From: an uncultured Prolixibacteraceae bacterium | GTDB lineage: Bacteria; Bacteroidota; Bacteroidia; Bacteroidales; Prolixibacteraceae | Direction: 5' to 3' | Assembly: GCA_937915865.1 (NCBI GenBank) | Contig: CALGIG010000010.1 | Location: 1 to 64,000 of the forward strand | Length of the DNA stretch: 64,000 bases | In this document: positions 43,470 to 51,057 of the stretch, piece by piece | Numbering within the stretch: the stretch's first letter is position 1 | How the letters are laid out: every line of letters starts with the position of its first letter | Made by a program: the position numbers and the translations under genes | Notes under the pieces: generated by a model | Told to the model about the DNA's origin: nothing | The model's database searches: none | Seen by the model: only the letters and a program-made list of their open reading frames with translations

Positions 43470-43819
43470 TAAGAACTTAACCAACACTAAAACCTAATAT
43501 TATGAAACGAGTGTGTTTTCGCAAAAACACAAACAGGCATGACAATCATGACATGCGAGTTTTCCCGATATTTTTATCTGGCAACTTAAAAACAAATTAT
43601 TTGCGGATGAAATCTCTGAAGTATTGCTTCTTGGTCGTAACATTTTGGGCGAGCCAGTGGTCGATGGGCCGATGCCTTACCAGCTCGCCAGGCCAACAAG
43701 CGGCGAAGTTATTGTTTCGCTGAAACCTGGTTTCCTTTATAAAGTTATTTTTGTTAGGTATTTTTAGAATGTATATCTTAATCCGGCAATTGCAGCTTTA
43801 GGTCAAATCTTAATATGTC
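43470..43819. other. Intergenic region upstream of the ECF sigma gene, contains a coding remnant
   Basis: These 350 bp hold the remnant at 43582-43767. TATTTTTG at 43746-43753 matches the TAnnTTTG promoter consensus 67 bp before the sigma gene, but no -33 box stands at the expected distance. A 73-codon ATG frame starting at 43502 in another frame is rich in Cys and Trp and is not believed. Confidence 0.45.
43582..43767 (+). pseudogene. C-terminal coding remnant without a start
   Basis: This frame, open from 43552, encodes QLKNKLFADEISEVLLLGRN, then EPVVDGPMPYQLARP, then a strand-like GEVIVSLKPGFLYKVIFV before a stop. Upstream, the same frame is broken by stops at about 43547 and 43549. Composition is protein-like, and its first 11 residues match the 42226-42351 frame with one change. 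It is probably the 3' end of a decayed gene; the parent family was not recognised. Confidence 0.35.
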
Positions 43820-44419
43820 ATGATTAAGGAAATAACAGAAGAAGAACTTTTTCTGGTTAAAAGAATGATTGATGGTGACATTGAATCATTTAAGTACTTC
43901 TTCGATAAGTATTATAACGATTTATGCAATTTTATTCATGTTTATCTCCATAACAAGGCGCTATCTGAAGAAATTGCACAGGATTTATTTGTCTATTTCT
44001 GGGAAAATAAATCTTGCATTCAAATTGATCGTTCAGTAAAATCTTTCTTATTCTCGGCTTCGAGGTATAAATGTTTAAACCTGATTAGAAATACTAAGAA
44101 CCACCAAAGAATAATAGCGAAAATAAGTAAAGAAGAACCTGTGTTTATTCCCGACCAGGAAAACTTTTGCTTTGATACCGATGAATTAAAAAAAATCCTT
44201 GCTATTGCAGTCGATCAGCTTGCCCCCAAATGCCGGGAGATATTTCTGCTGAGTAAAGTTGAAGAATTAAGCAACAAGGAAATAGCTGCCCGGCTAGACA
44301 TTTCTGTAAAGACTGTCGAGAATCAAATGACAATTGCCCTTAAAAAGCTTCGCGAATACCTTTTGCCTTTTAGAGGTAAAATATTCCTGCTTTTTCTTTT
44401 TTCAATTTTTTATGCATAA
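43820..44419 (+). CDS. ECF-type RNA polymerase sigma factor
   Basis: This 199-aa sigma-70 family protein of the extracytoplasmic-function group has region 2 at about 10-85 (DIESFKYFFDKYYNDLCNFI, ALSEEIAQDLFVYFWEN). Region 4 lies at about 130-185 (QLAPKCREIFLLSKVEELSNKEIAARLDISVKTVENQMTIALKKLREYL). Its C-terminal tail is hydrophobic (KIFLLFLFSIFYA), as in many Bacteroidota sigma factors next to SusC genes. It should activate the SusC/SusD-led locus downstream when released by the FecR protein encoded 66 bp later. Confidence 0.93.
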   Translation: MIKEITEEELFLVKRMIDGDIESFKYFFDKYYNDLCNFIHVYLHNKALSEEIAQDLFVYFWENKSCIQIDRSVKSFLFSASRYKCLNLIRNTKNHQRIIAKISKEEPVFIPDQENFCFDTDELKKILAIAVDQLAPKCREIFLLSKVEELSNKEIAARLDISVKTVENQMTIALKKLREYLLPFRGKIFLLFLFSIFYA

Positions 44420-44485
44420 CCACCAATTTTCTTTGGGGGTGATTGTTTCTTCATGTTACATACTAAATGAAAAGCAAATTTTACG

Positions 44486-45469
44486 ATGAACCAAATCCCG
44501 TGGGAAAATATACAAAACAAACTTAGGTATCCTGATGAACCTGAAGATGAAACCTTAAATCAATGGCTAAATGCCAACCAGGAGAACAAGGCATTGTGGG
44601 ATGAACTTAAAGTAATTTTTTCGATTACTGGTAATGTTCCGGATTCATTTGTTGCCCAAAAAGATGAGGCTTGGCAAAATGTTATGGGCCGGATTTCCGT
44701 TAAGCAACGTCACCCATCGGTTTTCAGGATAATGTTTAGGGTAGCTGCTTCAATTTTGCTTATTGCATTGGGTGTCGCTGGAGGTTTGTTCGTTAAAACT
44801 CATCCCGAAACAAATAGTTTTACTGAAATCTATTCTCCCTCGGGCCACAAAACCCAGGTTTTGCTTCCTGACGGATCTCTTGTTTGGCTAAACGGCGATT
44901 CCCGAATTAAATACAATACAAATTTTACGGATTCCCGAAGTGTAGAATTGATCGGAGAGGCTTTATTTCAAGTAGTTAAAAACCCCGAAAAATTATTTTC
45001 GGTAAAAGCTGCCAACCTGAGACTTGAGGTTTATGGAACGACTTTTAATGTCAGGTCGTACCCTAATGACAAAATATCTGAAGTAGCATTGGTTGAAGGA
45101 AGTGTTGGTGTTTTTCAACATAAACAGTTGTTGAAAAAAATGGTGCCGGGCGAAGCTATTTCCTATAATTCTTCTGAAAATAAGTTCAGTTGTTTCCATG
45201 CAAACCTTGAACAAATAACATCGTGGAAAACGGATGAATTGGTAATTAATAATGAAACATTCGAAAATGTGACGAAATATCTGGAACGGTGGTATGGCGT
45301 GAAAATCAGTATGGATAAGTCGATACAACTTAATACCAGATTAAGTTTTAAAGTGAAGACTGAAAGCTTTGCCGAACTCCTTTCGATAATTAATCGCATA
45401 ACGCCAATTACTTATGAAATAAATGGCAAACAGGTAAAAATTTCGAGACCGATAAACCTTAAAAACTAA
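44486..45469 (+). CDS. FecR-family anti-sigma factor
   Basis: This 327-aa inner-membrane protein has a cytoplasmic N-terminal helical region (1-80) that binds the sigma factor, one membrane segment at about 84-107 (MFRVAASILLIALGVAGGLF), and a periplasmic FecR domain (about 115-215: YSPSGHKTQVLLPDGSLVWLNGDSRIKY, FQVVKNPEKLFSVKA, VALVEGSVGV). A C-terminal DUF4974-like region follows (about 250-325). It senses occupancy of the STN domain of the SusC transporter encoded next and releases the sigma factor. A hairpin separates it from the SusC gene. Confidence 0.93.
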   Translation: MNQIPWENIQNKLRYPDEPEDETLNQWLNANQENKALWDELKVIFSITGNVPDSFVAQKDEAWQNVMGRISVKQRHPSVFRIMFRVAASILLIALGVAGGLFVKTHPETNSFTEIYSPSGHKTQVLLPDGSLVWLNGDSRIKYNTNFTDSRSVELIGEALFQVVKNPEKLFSVKAANLRLEVYGTTFNVRSYPNDKISEVALVEGSVGVFQHKQLLKKMVPGEAISYNSSENKFSCFHANLEQITSWKTDELVINNETFENVTKYLERWYGVKISMDKSIQLNTRLSFKVKTESFAELLSIINRITPITYEINGKQVKISRPINLKN

Positions 45470-45490
45470 AATGCCAATGAGTTAAAAACA

Positions 45491-45520
45491 TAAAGGTTTG
45501 CCGGAAACGACAAACCTTTA
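45491..45520. terminator. Hairpin between FecR and SusC genes
   Basis: TAAAGGTTTG (45491-45500) pairs with CAAACCTTTA (45511-45520) around a 10-base loop. There is no strong U-tract, so it may separate the regulator transcript from the sigma-dependent SusC transcript. Confidence 0.5.
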
Positions 45521-45615
45521 ATAAATAAATCAATTTTATTAACCGCAGGTTTCACAAGGTTGAAAGCGCCAACTCGTATGCCTTATGAAAAATGCAAAAA
45601 ATGTAGGCCAAATTT

Positions 45616-48600
45616 ATGAAAAAAAATTTAAATGCTGGAAGTAAACCGTTATGGTTTTCTCCCTTGTTAAAGCTGCTTTTAATTATGAGAATGATTGTTT
45701 TTCTGCTTTTTGTAGCAGGTTTAACTGCCACTTATGCCAACTCAGATGCTCAAACGATCAAGCTTAATCTGAATTTGAATAGTGGGACAGTTAAAGATGT
45801 CATCGAAGAAATTGAACGACAAACGAATCTTTCGTTCATGTATGACAACAATGTATTTAAAGTTGATCGTCCGATTTCAATCAATGTCGAGAATGAATCG
45901 ATAAAAACAGTACTTGAAAAGCTTATTTTAGGGGAAGATCTTAAGTATGAGATTGTTAATCGGTATATTGTTATAACAGCGAATAATTCGCCATCGGTGA
46001 CGCAACAGTTGAAAACCGTAAAAGGTAAAGTGACAGATTCTTCTGGTTCGCCGGTTGTAGGGGTAACTGTTGTGGTTAAAGGCACAAATGTTGGTACAGT
46101 TACCAATTCAGATGGTGGCTATGTACTATCTAATGTTTCAGGAAACACCACATTACTTTTTTCGTTTGTTGGGATGAAAACACAGGAAGTTGCCGTTGGT
46201 AATAAGACAGCCATTGATGTGGTTTTAACTGATGAAAGTGTTGGAATTGAGGAAGTTGTTGCTGTTGGTTATGGAACACAGAAAAAAGTAAATCTTTCAG
46301 GTGCCTTATCGGTAGTATCAGAGAAAGAGCTTAACAATAGTAAAATAGGCTCGTTTGCAGCCATGCTTCAGGGACGGCTGTCAGGCCTTTCAGTAGTCCA
46401 AAGTACTGGAGAGCCAGGAAAAGAAGATGTAAGCCTCATCGTCAGGGGGCGCCAGTCTTTCGGTGGAAACCTTTCTCCTTTGATCATTGTAGATGGTATC
46501 CCGGTAAACGACATGAGCGCCATTAATGCCAATTCAATTGAATCGGTTACTGCGTTGAAAGATGCTACTTCGAGCGCTATTTATGGTTCGAGGGCCGCTG
46601 GTGGCGTGATCCTCATTACCACCAAACAAGGAAAGGAAGGCAAAGAGGTTGTTACTTATGATGGCAATGTGGCTGTTTATTCGCCTACACAAATGCCCGA
46701 TCTGATTACCAATTCGGCTGAATATATGGAAATGTACAACCAAGCCAAACAAAACAGGTATGGAGCTACTGTGGCCAATCAGTACAGCCAGGATGCGATA
46801 AGTGCTTACCGAAATGCCAATGGCGACCCAAAGTATCCAAATACCAATTGGATTGATATTTTGTTTAGCCCTGCAGTCGTGCAAAATCATACGATTGGTG
46901 TAACAGGCGGAGGAAAAAACTCGACACACAATATAACAATGGGTTTTATCGACCAGCCAGGAACCATGAAAGGGTTCAGCTATAAGAAATACACCCTGCA
47001 AATGAATGTTACATCACGTATTTCGGACAAGGTGAAGGCCGGGGTTACAGCGCGGGCCATGTACGGCGAACGAAAAGGGGCTGGCGGTAGTGTGTCGTCG
47101 GGCATGGGCAGTTCGCAAAGGTATTCGCAAAATATACTTGAACAGGCCATAGACCAGGCTCCAACTTACGGGCCAAAACTCGATAATGGCAGTTATGTCA
47201 GCAAGGCATTTATAACCATCGAATCGCCAAAAACCAACCCTCTGGCAACCATCGAAAATACACCTGTTACAGAGAAAACTTTACGTTTTGAGGCTTCGGC
47301 TTATCTGAAAATTGCGTTAACCGACTGGCTAACCTGGGAAAACCGGGGCGGTTTCAACATCAACGATGAAAGACGGCATTCGTTTTCTTCAAAAGTCCTT
47401 ATGTATTATTGGGATGGTACCTTACCTCCAAGGGCACAGGCAGGTAGCGTAGGTGGCGATTTAGGGGCAAGCGATGCTTTCAATCGAATGATTAATCCCG
47501 TGGCTTATTCTACCCTGAATTTTCAAAAAGAATTTGGTGGTCACAGCATTTCGGCAATGGCTGGCACTCAGGCTGAGTATACAAAAACTGAATATTTTTC
47601 GGCCCGCAGGCAGGATTTTCTTACAAGTGAAGCTCAGCAAATTGATGCAGGGGTGAACAACTCCAACCAATTTACTTCAGGGAATGCCCAGGAACTGGCT
47701 TTAATGTCGTTCTTTGGGAGGATAAATTACAATTATAAAGGCAAATACTTACTCGAAATTAATGCCCGTGCCGATGGATCATCCAGGTTTGCACCCGGAA
47801 AAAGGTGGGGTGTTTTTCCTTCCGGGTCTTTGGCATGGCGTCCTTTCCAGGAATCGTTTATGCCACAGGTGCCATGGCTGAGCGACCTGAAAATACGAGG
47901 TTCGTTCGGGGTACTTGGTAACCAAAGTATTGGCGATAATTATCTGTACCAGTCGGTATTAACTTCTTCCACAATTACAGGTTCGGCCTGGAGCAGCGCA
48001 CCATTGTATGCTTTCGATAAAACAAGCCCAACGCAGGGTTTTGCAGCTTCAAAATTGCTCGATCCGAGCCTTTCGTGGGAAACAACTTATTCAACTAACC
48101 TGGGGATTGACATTTCATTGTTCCGAAACCGGTTGAACTTCAATTTGGATTGGTATTATAAAAAGACTGTCGATATTCTGGTGCCTGATGCCAAACTTCC
48201 TTACTCTTCAGGATTTAGCACCTCTGTTCAGGCCCTTGGTTCGATGAGGAACAAAGGTTTGGAAGCCACGATCAGCTTTAAGGATAAAATCCGCAATTTT
48301 AACTATGGTGTAAATTTATTTGTGCAGGGAAACCGAAACATGGTACTCTCTTACCCATCGCCTGGCCCATGGGGTAAAACCATTTATGCACCAGGACTCC
48401 CATACGGATCATATTTTCTGAATATATTCGACGGTATCAGGCAGCAGCCTGAAGTTGTTAAACTCGGGTCCGGGACCGCTTACACGTTACCTGCCGGAAC
48501 TATGATTATCCGCGACATACATGGCCCTTCCTCATCAAGCAATTACGGGATTGGGGTTGGTGGTCCCGATGGAATTGTTAACCGTGATGGCGACCGTGAA

Positions 48601-49152
48601 GTTGTTTCCGGGGCATACCCTAAATTTGAATCTGGTTTAACGCTGACTGCTTCGTGGAAAGGGTTCGACATTTCCTGCTTCTTCTATGGTGTATATGGTG
48701 TTAAACAGTACATTGAAGGTGCTGGCTGGATTCCGTTCGACAATACGATTGCCCCGCCATCGACCATGTGGCGCGATGCCTGGACTCCTGAAAACCATTC
48801 GGAAAAATTGCCTATGCTGGCTTTTGGAAACATGGGGAAAGGAGTATGGTACAATCCGTTGCACGAGGATGATGATTTGGCCAGGAACACATTCAGCCTG
48901 GTTGATGGGTCGTACCTCAGGCTAAAAAACCTGAATATTGGCTACACGTTTAACCTGAACAAATTCGGGGTACAGAACCTTCGCGTTTACTTCTCGGGCG
49001 ACAACCTGATGACTATTACCAATTACCCGGGCGAGCCTGAACGCCAAACCGGGGCTTATACCGATGGTACAGCAGCAAGGGAATATAACAACACCTTCCT
49101 GCGATACCCTCAAAATAAGGTGTATTCGTTGGGTATTAATCTTAAATTCTGA
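45616..49152 (+). CDS. SusC/RagA-family TonB-dependent transporter with STN signalling domain
   Basis: This 1178-aa protein has a membrane signal at about 15-45, then an STN (secretin/TonB short N-terminal) domain (about 50-120: LNLNSGTVKDVIEEIERQTN, LKYEIVNRYIVITAN) that contacts the FecR protein. A carboxypeptidase-regulatory-like domain (about 133-215, VKGKVTDSSGSPVVGVTVVV), the TonB-box region EEVVAVGYGTQKK and the plug (LQGRLSGLSVVQ, VRGRQSFGGN, PLIIVDGIPVND, IYGSRAAGGVILITTKQG) come next. The barrel ends VYSLGINLKF. It transports the oligosaccharide bound by the SusD protein encoded 25 bp downstream and is the signalling receptor for the sigma/anti-sigma pair. Confidence 0.95.
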   Translation: MKKNLNAGSKPLWFSPLLKLLLIMRMIVFLLFVAGLTATYANSDAQTIKLNLNLNSGTVKDVIEEIERQTNLSFMYDNNVFKVDRPISINVENESIKTVLEKLILGEDLKYEIVNRYIVITANNSPSVTQQLKTVKGKVTDSSGSPVVGVTVVVKGTNVGTVTNSDGGYVLSNVSGNTTLLFSFVGMKTQEVAVGNKTAIDVVLTDESVGIEEVVAVGYGTQKKVNLSGALSVVSEKELNNSKIGSFAAMLQGRLSGLSVVQSTGEPGKEDVSLIVRGRQSFGGNLSPLIIVDGIPVNDMSAINANSIESVTALKDATSSAIYGSRAAGGVILITTKQGKEGKEVVTYDGNVAVYSPTQMPDLITNSAEYMEMYNQAKQNRYGATVANQYSQDAISAYRNANGDPKYPNTNWIDILFSPAVVQNHTIGVTGGGKNSTHNITMGFIDQPGTMKGFSYKKYTLQMNVTSRISDKVKAGVTARAMYGERKGAGGSVSSGMGSSQRYSQNILEQAIDQAPTYGPKLDNGSYVSKAFITIESPKTNPLATIENTPVTEKTLRFEASAYLKIALTDWLTWENRGGFNINDERRHSFSSKVLMYYWDGTLPPRAQAGSVGGDLGASDAFNRMINPVAYSTLNFQKEFGGHSISAMAGTQAEYTKTEYFSARRQDFLTSEAQQIDAGVNNSNQFTSGNAQELALMSFFGRINYNYKGKYLLEINARADGSSRFAPGKRWGVFPSGSLAWRPFQESFMPQVPWLSDLKIRGSFGVLGNQSIGDNYLYQSVLTSSTITGSAWSSAPLYAFDKTSPTQGFAASKLLDPSLSWETTYSTNLGIDISLFRNRLNFNLDWYYKKTVDILVPDAKLPYSSGFSTSVQALGSMRNKGLEATISFKDKIRNFNYGVNLFVQGNRNMVLSYPSPGPWGKTIYAPGLPYGSYFLNIFDGIRQQPEVVKLGSGTAYTLPAGTMIIRDIHGPSSSSNYGIGVGGPDGIVNRDGDREVVSGAYPKFESGLTLTASWKGFDISCFFYGVYGVKQYIEGAGWIPFDNTIAPPSTMWRDAWTPENHSEKLPMLAFGNMGKGVWYNPLHEDDDLARNTFSLVDGSYLRLKNLNIGYTFNLNKFGVQNLRVYFSGDNLMTITNYPGEPERQTGAYTDGTAAREYNNTFLRYPQNKVYSLGINLKF

Positions 49153-49177
49153 TTTTTGGTCTTAAACATGTATTGAA

Positions 49178-50755
49178 ATGAAAACAAATATTATAACTAA
49201 AATAGTTTACTCCATACTTACTTTGACGATGCTGTCCTCGTGCAACAATTTTTTGGATTTACAGCCGCTTACTGATGTCGCATCGGCCACCTATTATCGC
49301 GACGATGCAACCATACAGAGTGGATTGGCTGCCTGCTATGCGGGTTTGTACATGGTAACAAGCAGTGGAGCAAAGGAACTTAACCAGTTTCCCGGGGCAA
49401 CCGACGATGGCTATACCACCGACAATTCGTGGCAGATGTTCCTGCAAAATACGCTGAACAGCAACATGACCGGCGACCTCAATTCCATGTATTCGAATGC
49501 CTACGAAGCTATTTATAAAACCAATAACTTCATTGCAATGGTTCAACCCACCAATGTGATTGACGAATCGCTTAAGGCTCGTTACATTGCCGAGGCTAAA
49601 GTGCTTCGGGCTTATTTCTATTTTTTTGTAACAAATATTTTTGGTGACGCTGTACTTACGTTATCGCCTGAAGGAGAAAAATCGGTTATCCAAAGTTGGA
49701 CACGTACACCTAGGGCTGTGATTAAAGATTCGATGGTGAACGACTTGGTGAAAGCCATAAAAGTACTGCCCCAAACTGCCTACAACAGTGGGCATATTGT
49801 TAGCGGCACAGCGGCTTTGCTGGCTATGCGCTATAAAATAATGGACTATGGCACGCCCGATTATGCAGGAATAATCAGCTTATTCGAAAGCAATTTTAAA
49901 ACAACCAATGATGCCAATTTTGGACTGGTCAAAAAACGTCAGTTTAAGTCGATGTTCGATGGAAATACTTCTAAAAACACTTATGAATCGGATGTTTTAT
50001 CTGCCAGCGACAACAAGGAAGTTATGCTGAGCGCCAGGTACAGCACTTCAGCAACCTTAAGTTTCCCATATCCATCCGGGCTGGTTAACCCTTCGATTTG
50101 CGCGCGACCCGAGCTTTTTAACTTTTTCCAGTTCGACGATGGAACCGAATTCGATACTTCTGGTGCTAACTCTAAATACGACTCCAATGATAGTTTTAAA
50201 AACAGGGATGGACGCTTGTCGTTTACTATAACAAATAAGAAAACGCTGGATACAATGGCCTATTACCCAGTCAAAAATTTCCTAAAAACAAATAATACTT
50301 ATTATGCCTGGAAAAAATACACACCGTATTATATTTTAATTGACAGGGCATTGAATGTTGGAGAAATTACCACTCAGGATATTATACTTATGCGATATCC
50401 CGAAGCTTTGCTTTTATATGCCGAAGCATTGAACGAAAGTGGCCGCACAACCGATGCACTGGCTGCCCTTAACGTGGTGCGCACTCGCTTTTTACCTGCA
50501 AGTACCGCATCGGGTAAAGACAATGTACGAAAAGCAATCAGGTACGAACGCCGGGCTGAGTTTGCCCAGGAAGGTTATATCAGGTACCTCGATTTGCAGC
50601 GATGGAATGAAATGAAAGATGTGATGCCGAATCTTCCTGTTTCAGTGCTGAACCAAACTGTAAAATGCACATTTGTAAGCAGACAACGATTTTGGCCGAT
50701 TCCTGAATATGAAAGGTTGGCTAATACCAACATAAGCCAGAATGATGGATACTGA
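49178..50755 (+). CDS. SusD/RagB-family glycan-binding lipoprotein
   Basis: This 525-aa protein has lipobox MLSSC (about 18-22) followed by NNFLDLQPLTDVASATYYRDDATIQSGLAACYAGL, the classical SusD start. TPR-like helices include ARYIAEAKVLRAYFYFFVTNIFGD. The C-terminal RagB/SusD domain contains QDIILMRYPEALLLYAEALNESG, then VRKAIRYERRAEFAQEGYIRYLDLQRW, and ends RFWPIPEYERLANTNISQN. It binds the target glycan at the cell surface and delivers it to the SusC partner. A strong terminator follows the gene, so the enzymes downstream may be transcribed at a different level. Confidence 0.95.
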   Translation: MKTNIITKIVYSILTLTMLSSCNNFLDLQPLTDVASATYYRDDATIQSGLAACYAGLYMVTSSGAKELNQFPGATDDGYTTDNSWQMFLQNTLNSNMTGDLNSMYSNAYEAIYKTNNFIAMVQPTNVIDESLKARYIAEAKVLRAYFYFFVTNIFGDAVLTLSPEGEKSVIQSWTRTPRAVIKDSMVNDLVKAIKVLPQTAYNSGHIVSGTAALLAMRYKIMDYGTPDYAGIISLFESNFKTTNDANFGLVKKRQFKSMFDGNTSKNTYESDVLSASDNKEVMLSARYSTSATLSFPYPSGLVNPSICARPELFNFFQFDDGTEFDTSGANSKYDSNDSFKNRDGRLSFTITNKKTLDTMAYYPVKNFLKTNNTYYAWKKYTPYYILIDRALNVGEITTQDIILMRYPEALLLYAEALNESGRTTDALAALNVVRTRFLPASTASGKDNVRKAIRYERRAEFAQEGYIRYLDLQRWNEMKDVMPNLPVSVLNQTVKCTFVSRQRFWPIPEYERLANTNISQNDGY

Positions 50756-51057
50756 TCCTTCTGTTGATTCCCCTCCGAAAAGTTTAAAAACGGACTTTTC
50801 GGGATGGATTCATAGGTAGATTAAATTGAATAGGGAGAGTGGTTTTTACCCTCTCCTTATTTTTACGCGTCAATATGACTGTTGCCTCCAAAATCTTTGA
50901 TCCAATTGTATTTAGCCAATATTGTATCAACACCGGGTAATTTATATGTTGTACGGTAAACCAATGCTAAGCTACCTTAGTGTTGATTAGGCAACGTATC
51001 ATATTGCCATAATTTTAAATGATTTAACTGATAAACTAACAAAAACCAAATAAACGC
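50756..51057. other. Intergenic region after SusD with two hairpins
   Basis: These 302 bp have no gene. CCGAAAAGT (50775-50783) pairs with ACTTTTCGG (50794-50802), and a terminator follows at 50834-50864. The rest is the leader of the GH3 gene, with no promoter match I can defend. Confidence 0.5.
50834..50864 (+). terminator. Intrinsic terminator after SusD
   Basis: GGAGAG (50834-50839) pairs with CTCTCC (50851-50856), and TTATTTTT follows. It is well placed to end or attenuate the SusC/SusD transcript. Confidence 0.65.

Noticed and set aside
43502..43723. 73-codon ATG frame after the CPBP gene
   Set aside because: Its translation is rich in Cys, Trp and Arg with no protein-like pattern, while another frame of the same stretch gives a plausible protein tail and is reported as a remnant.
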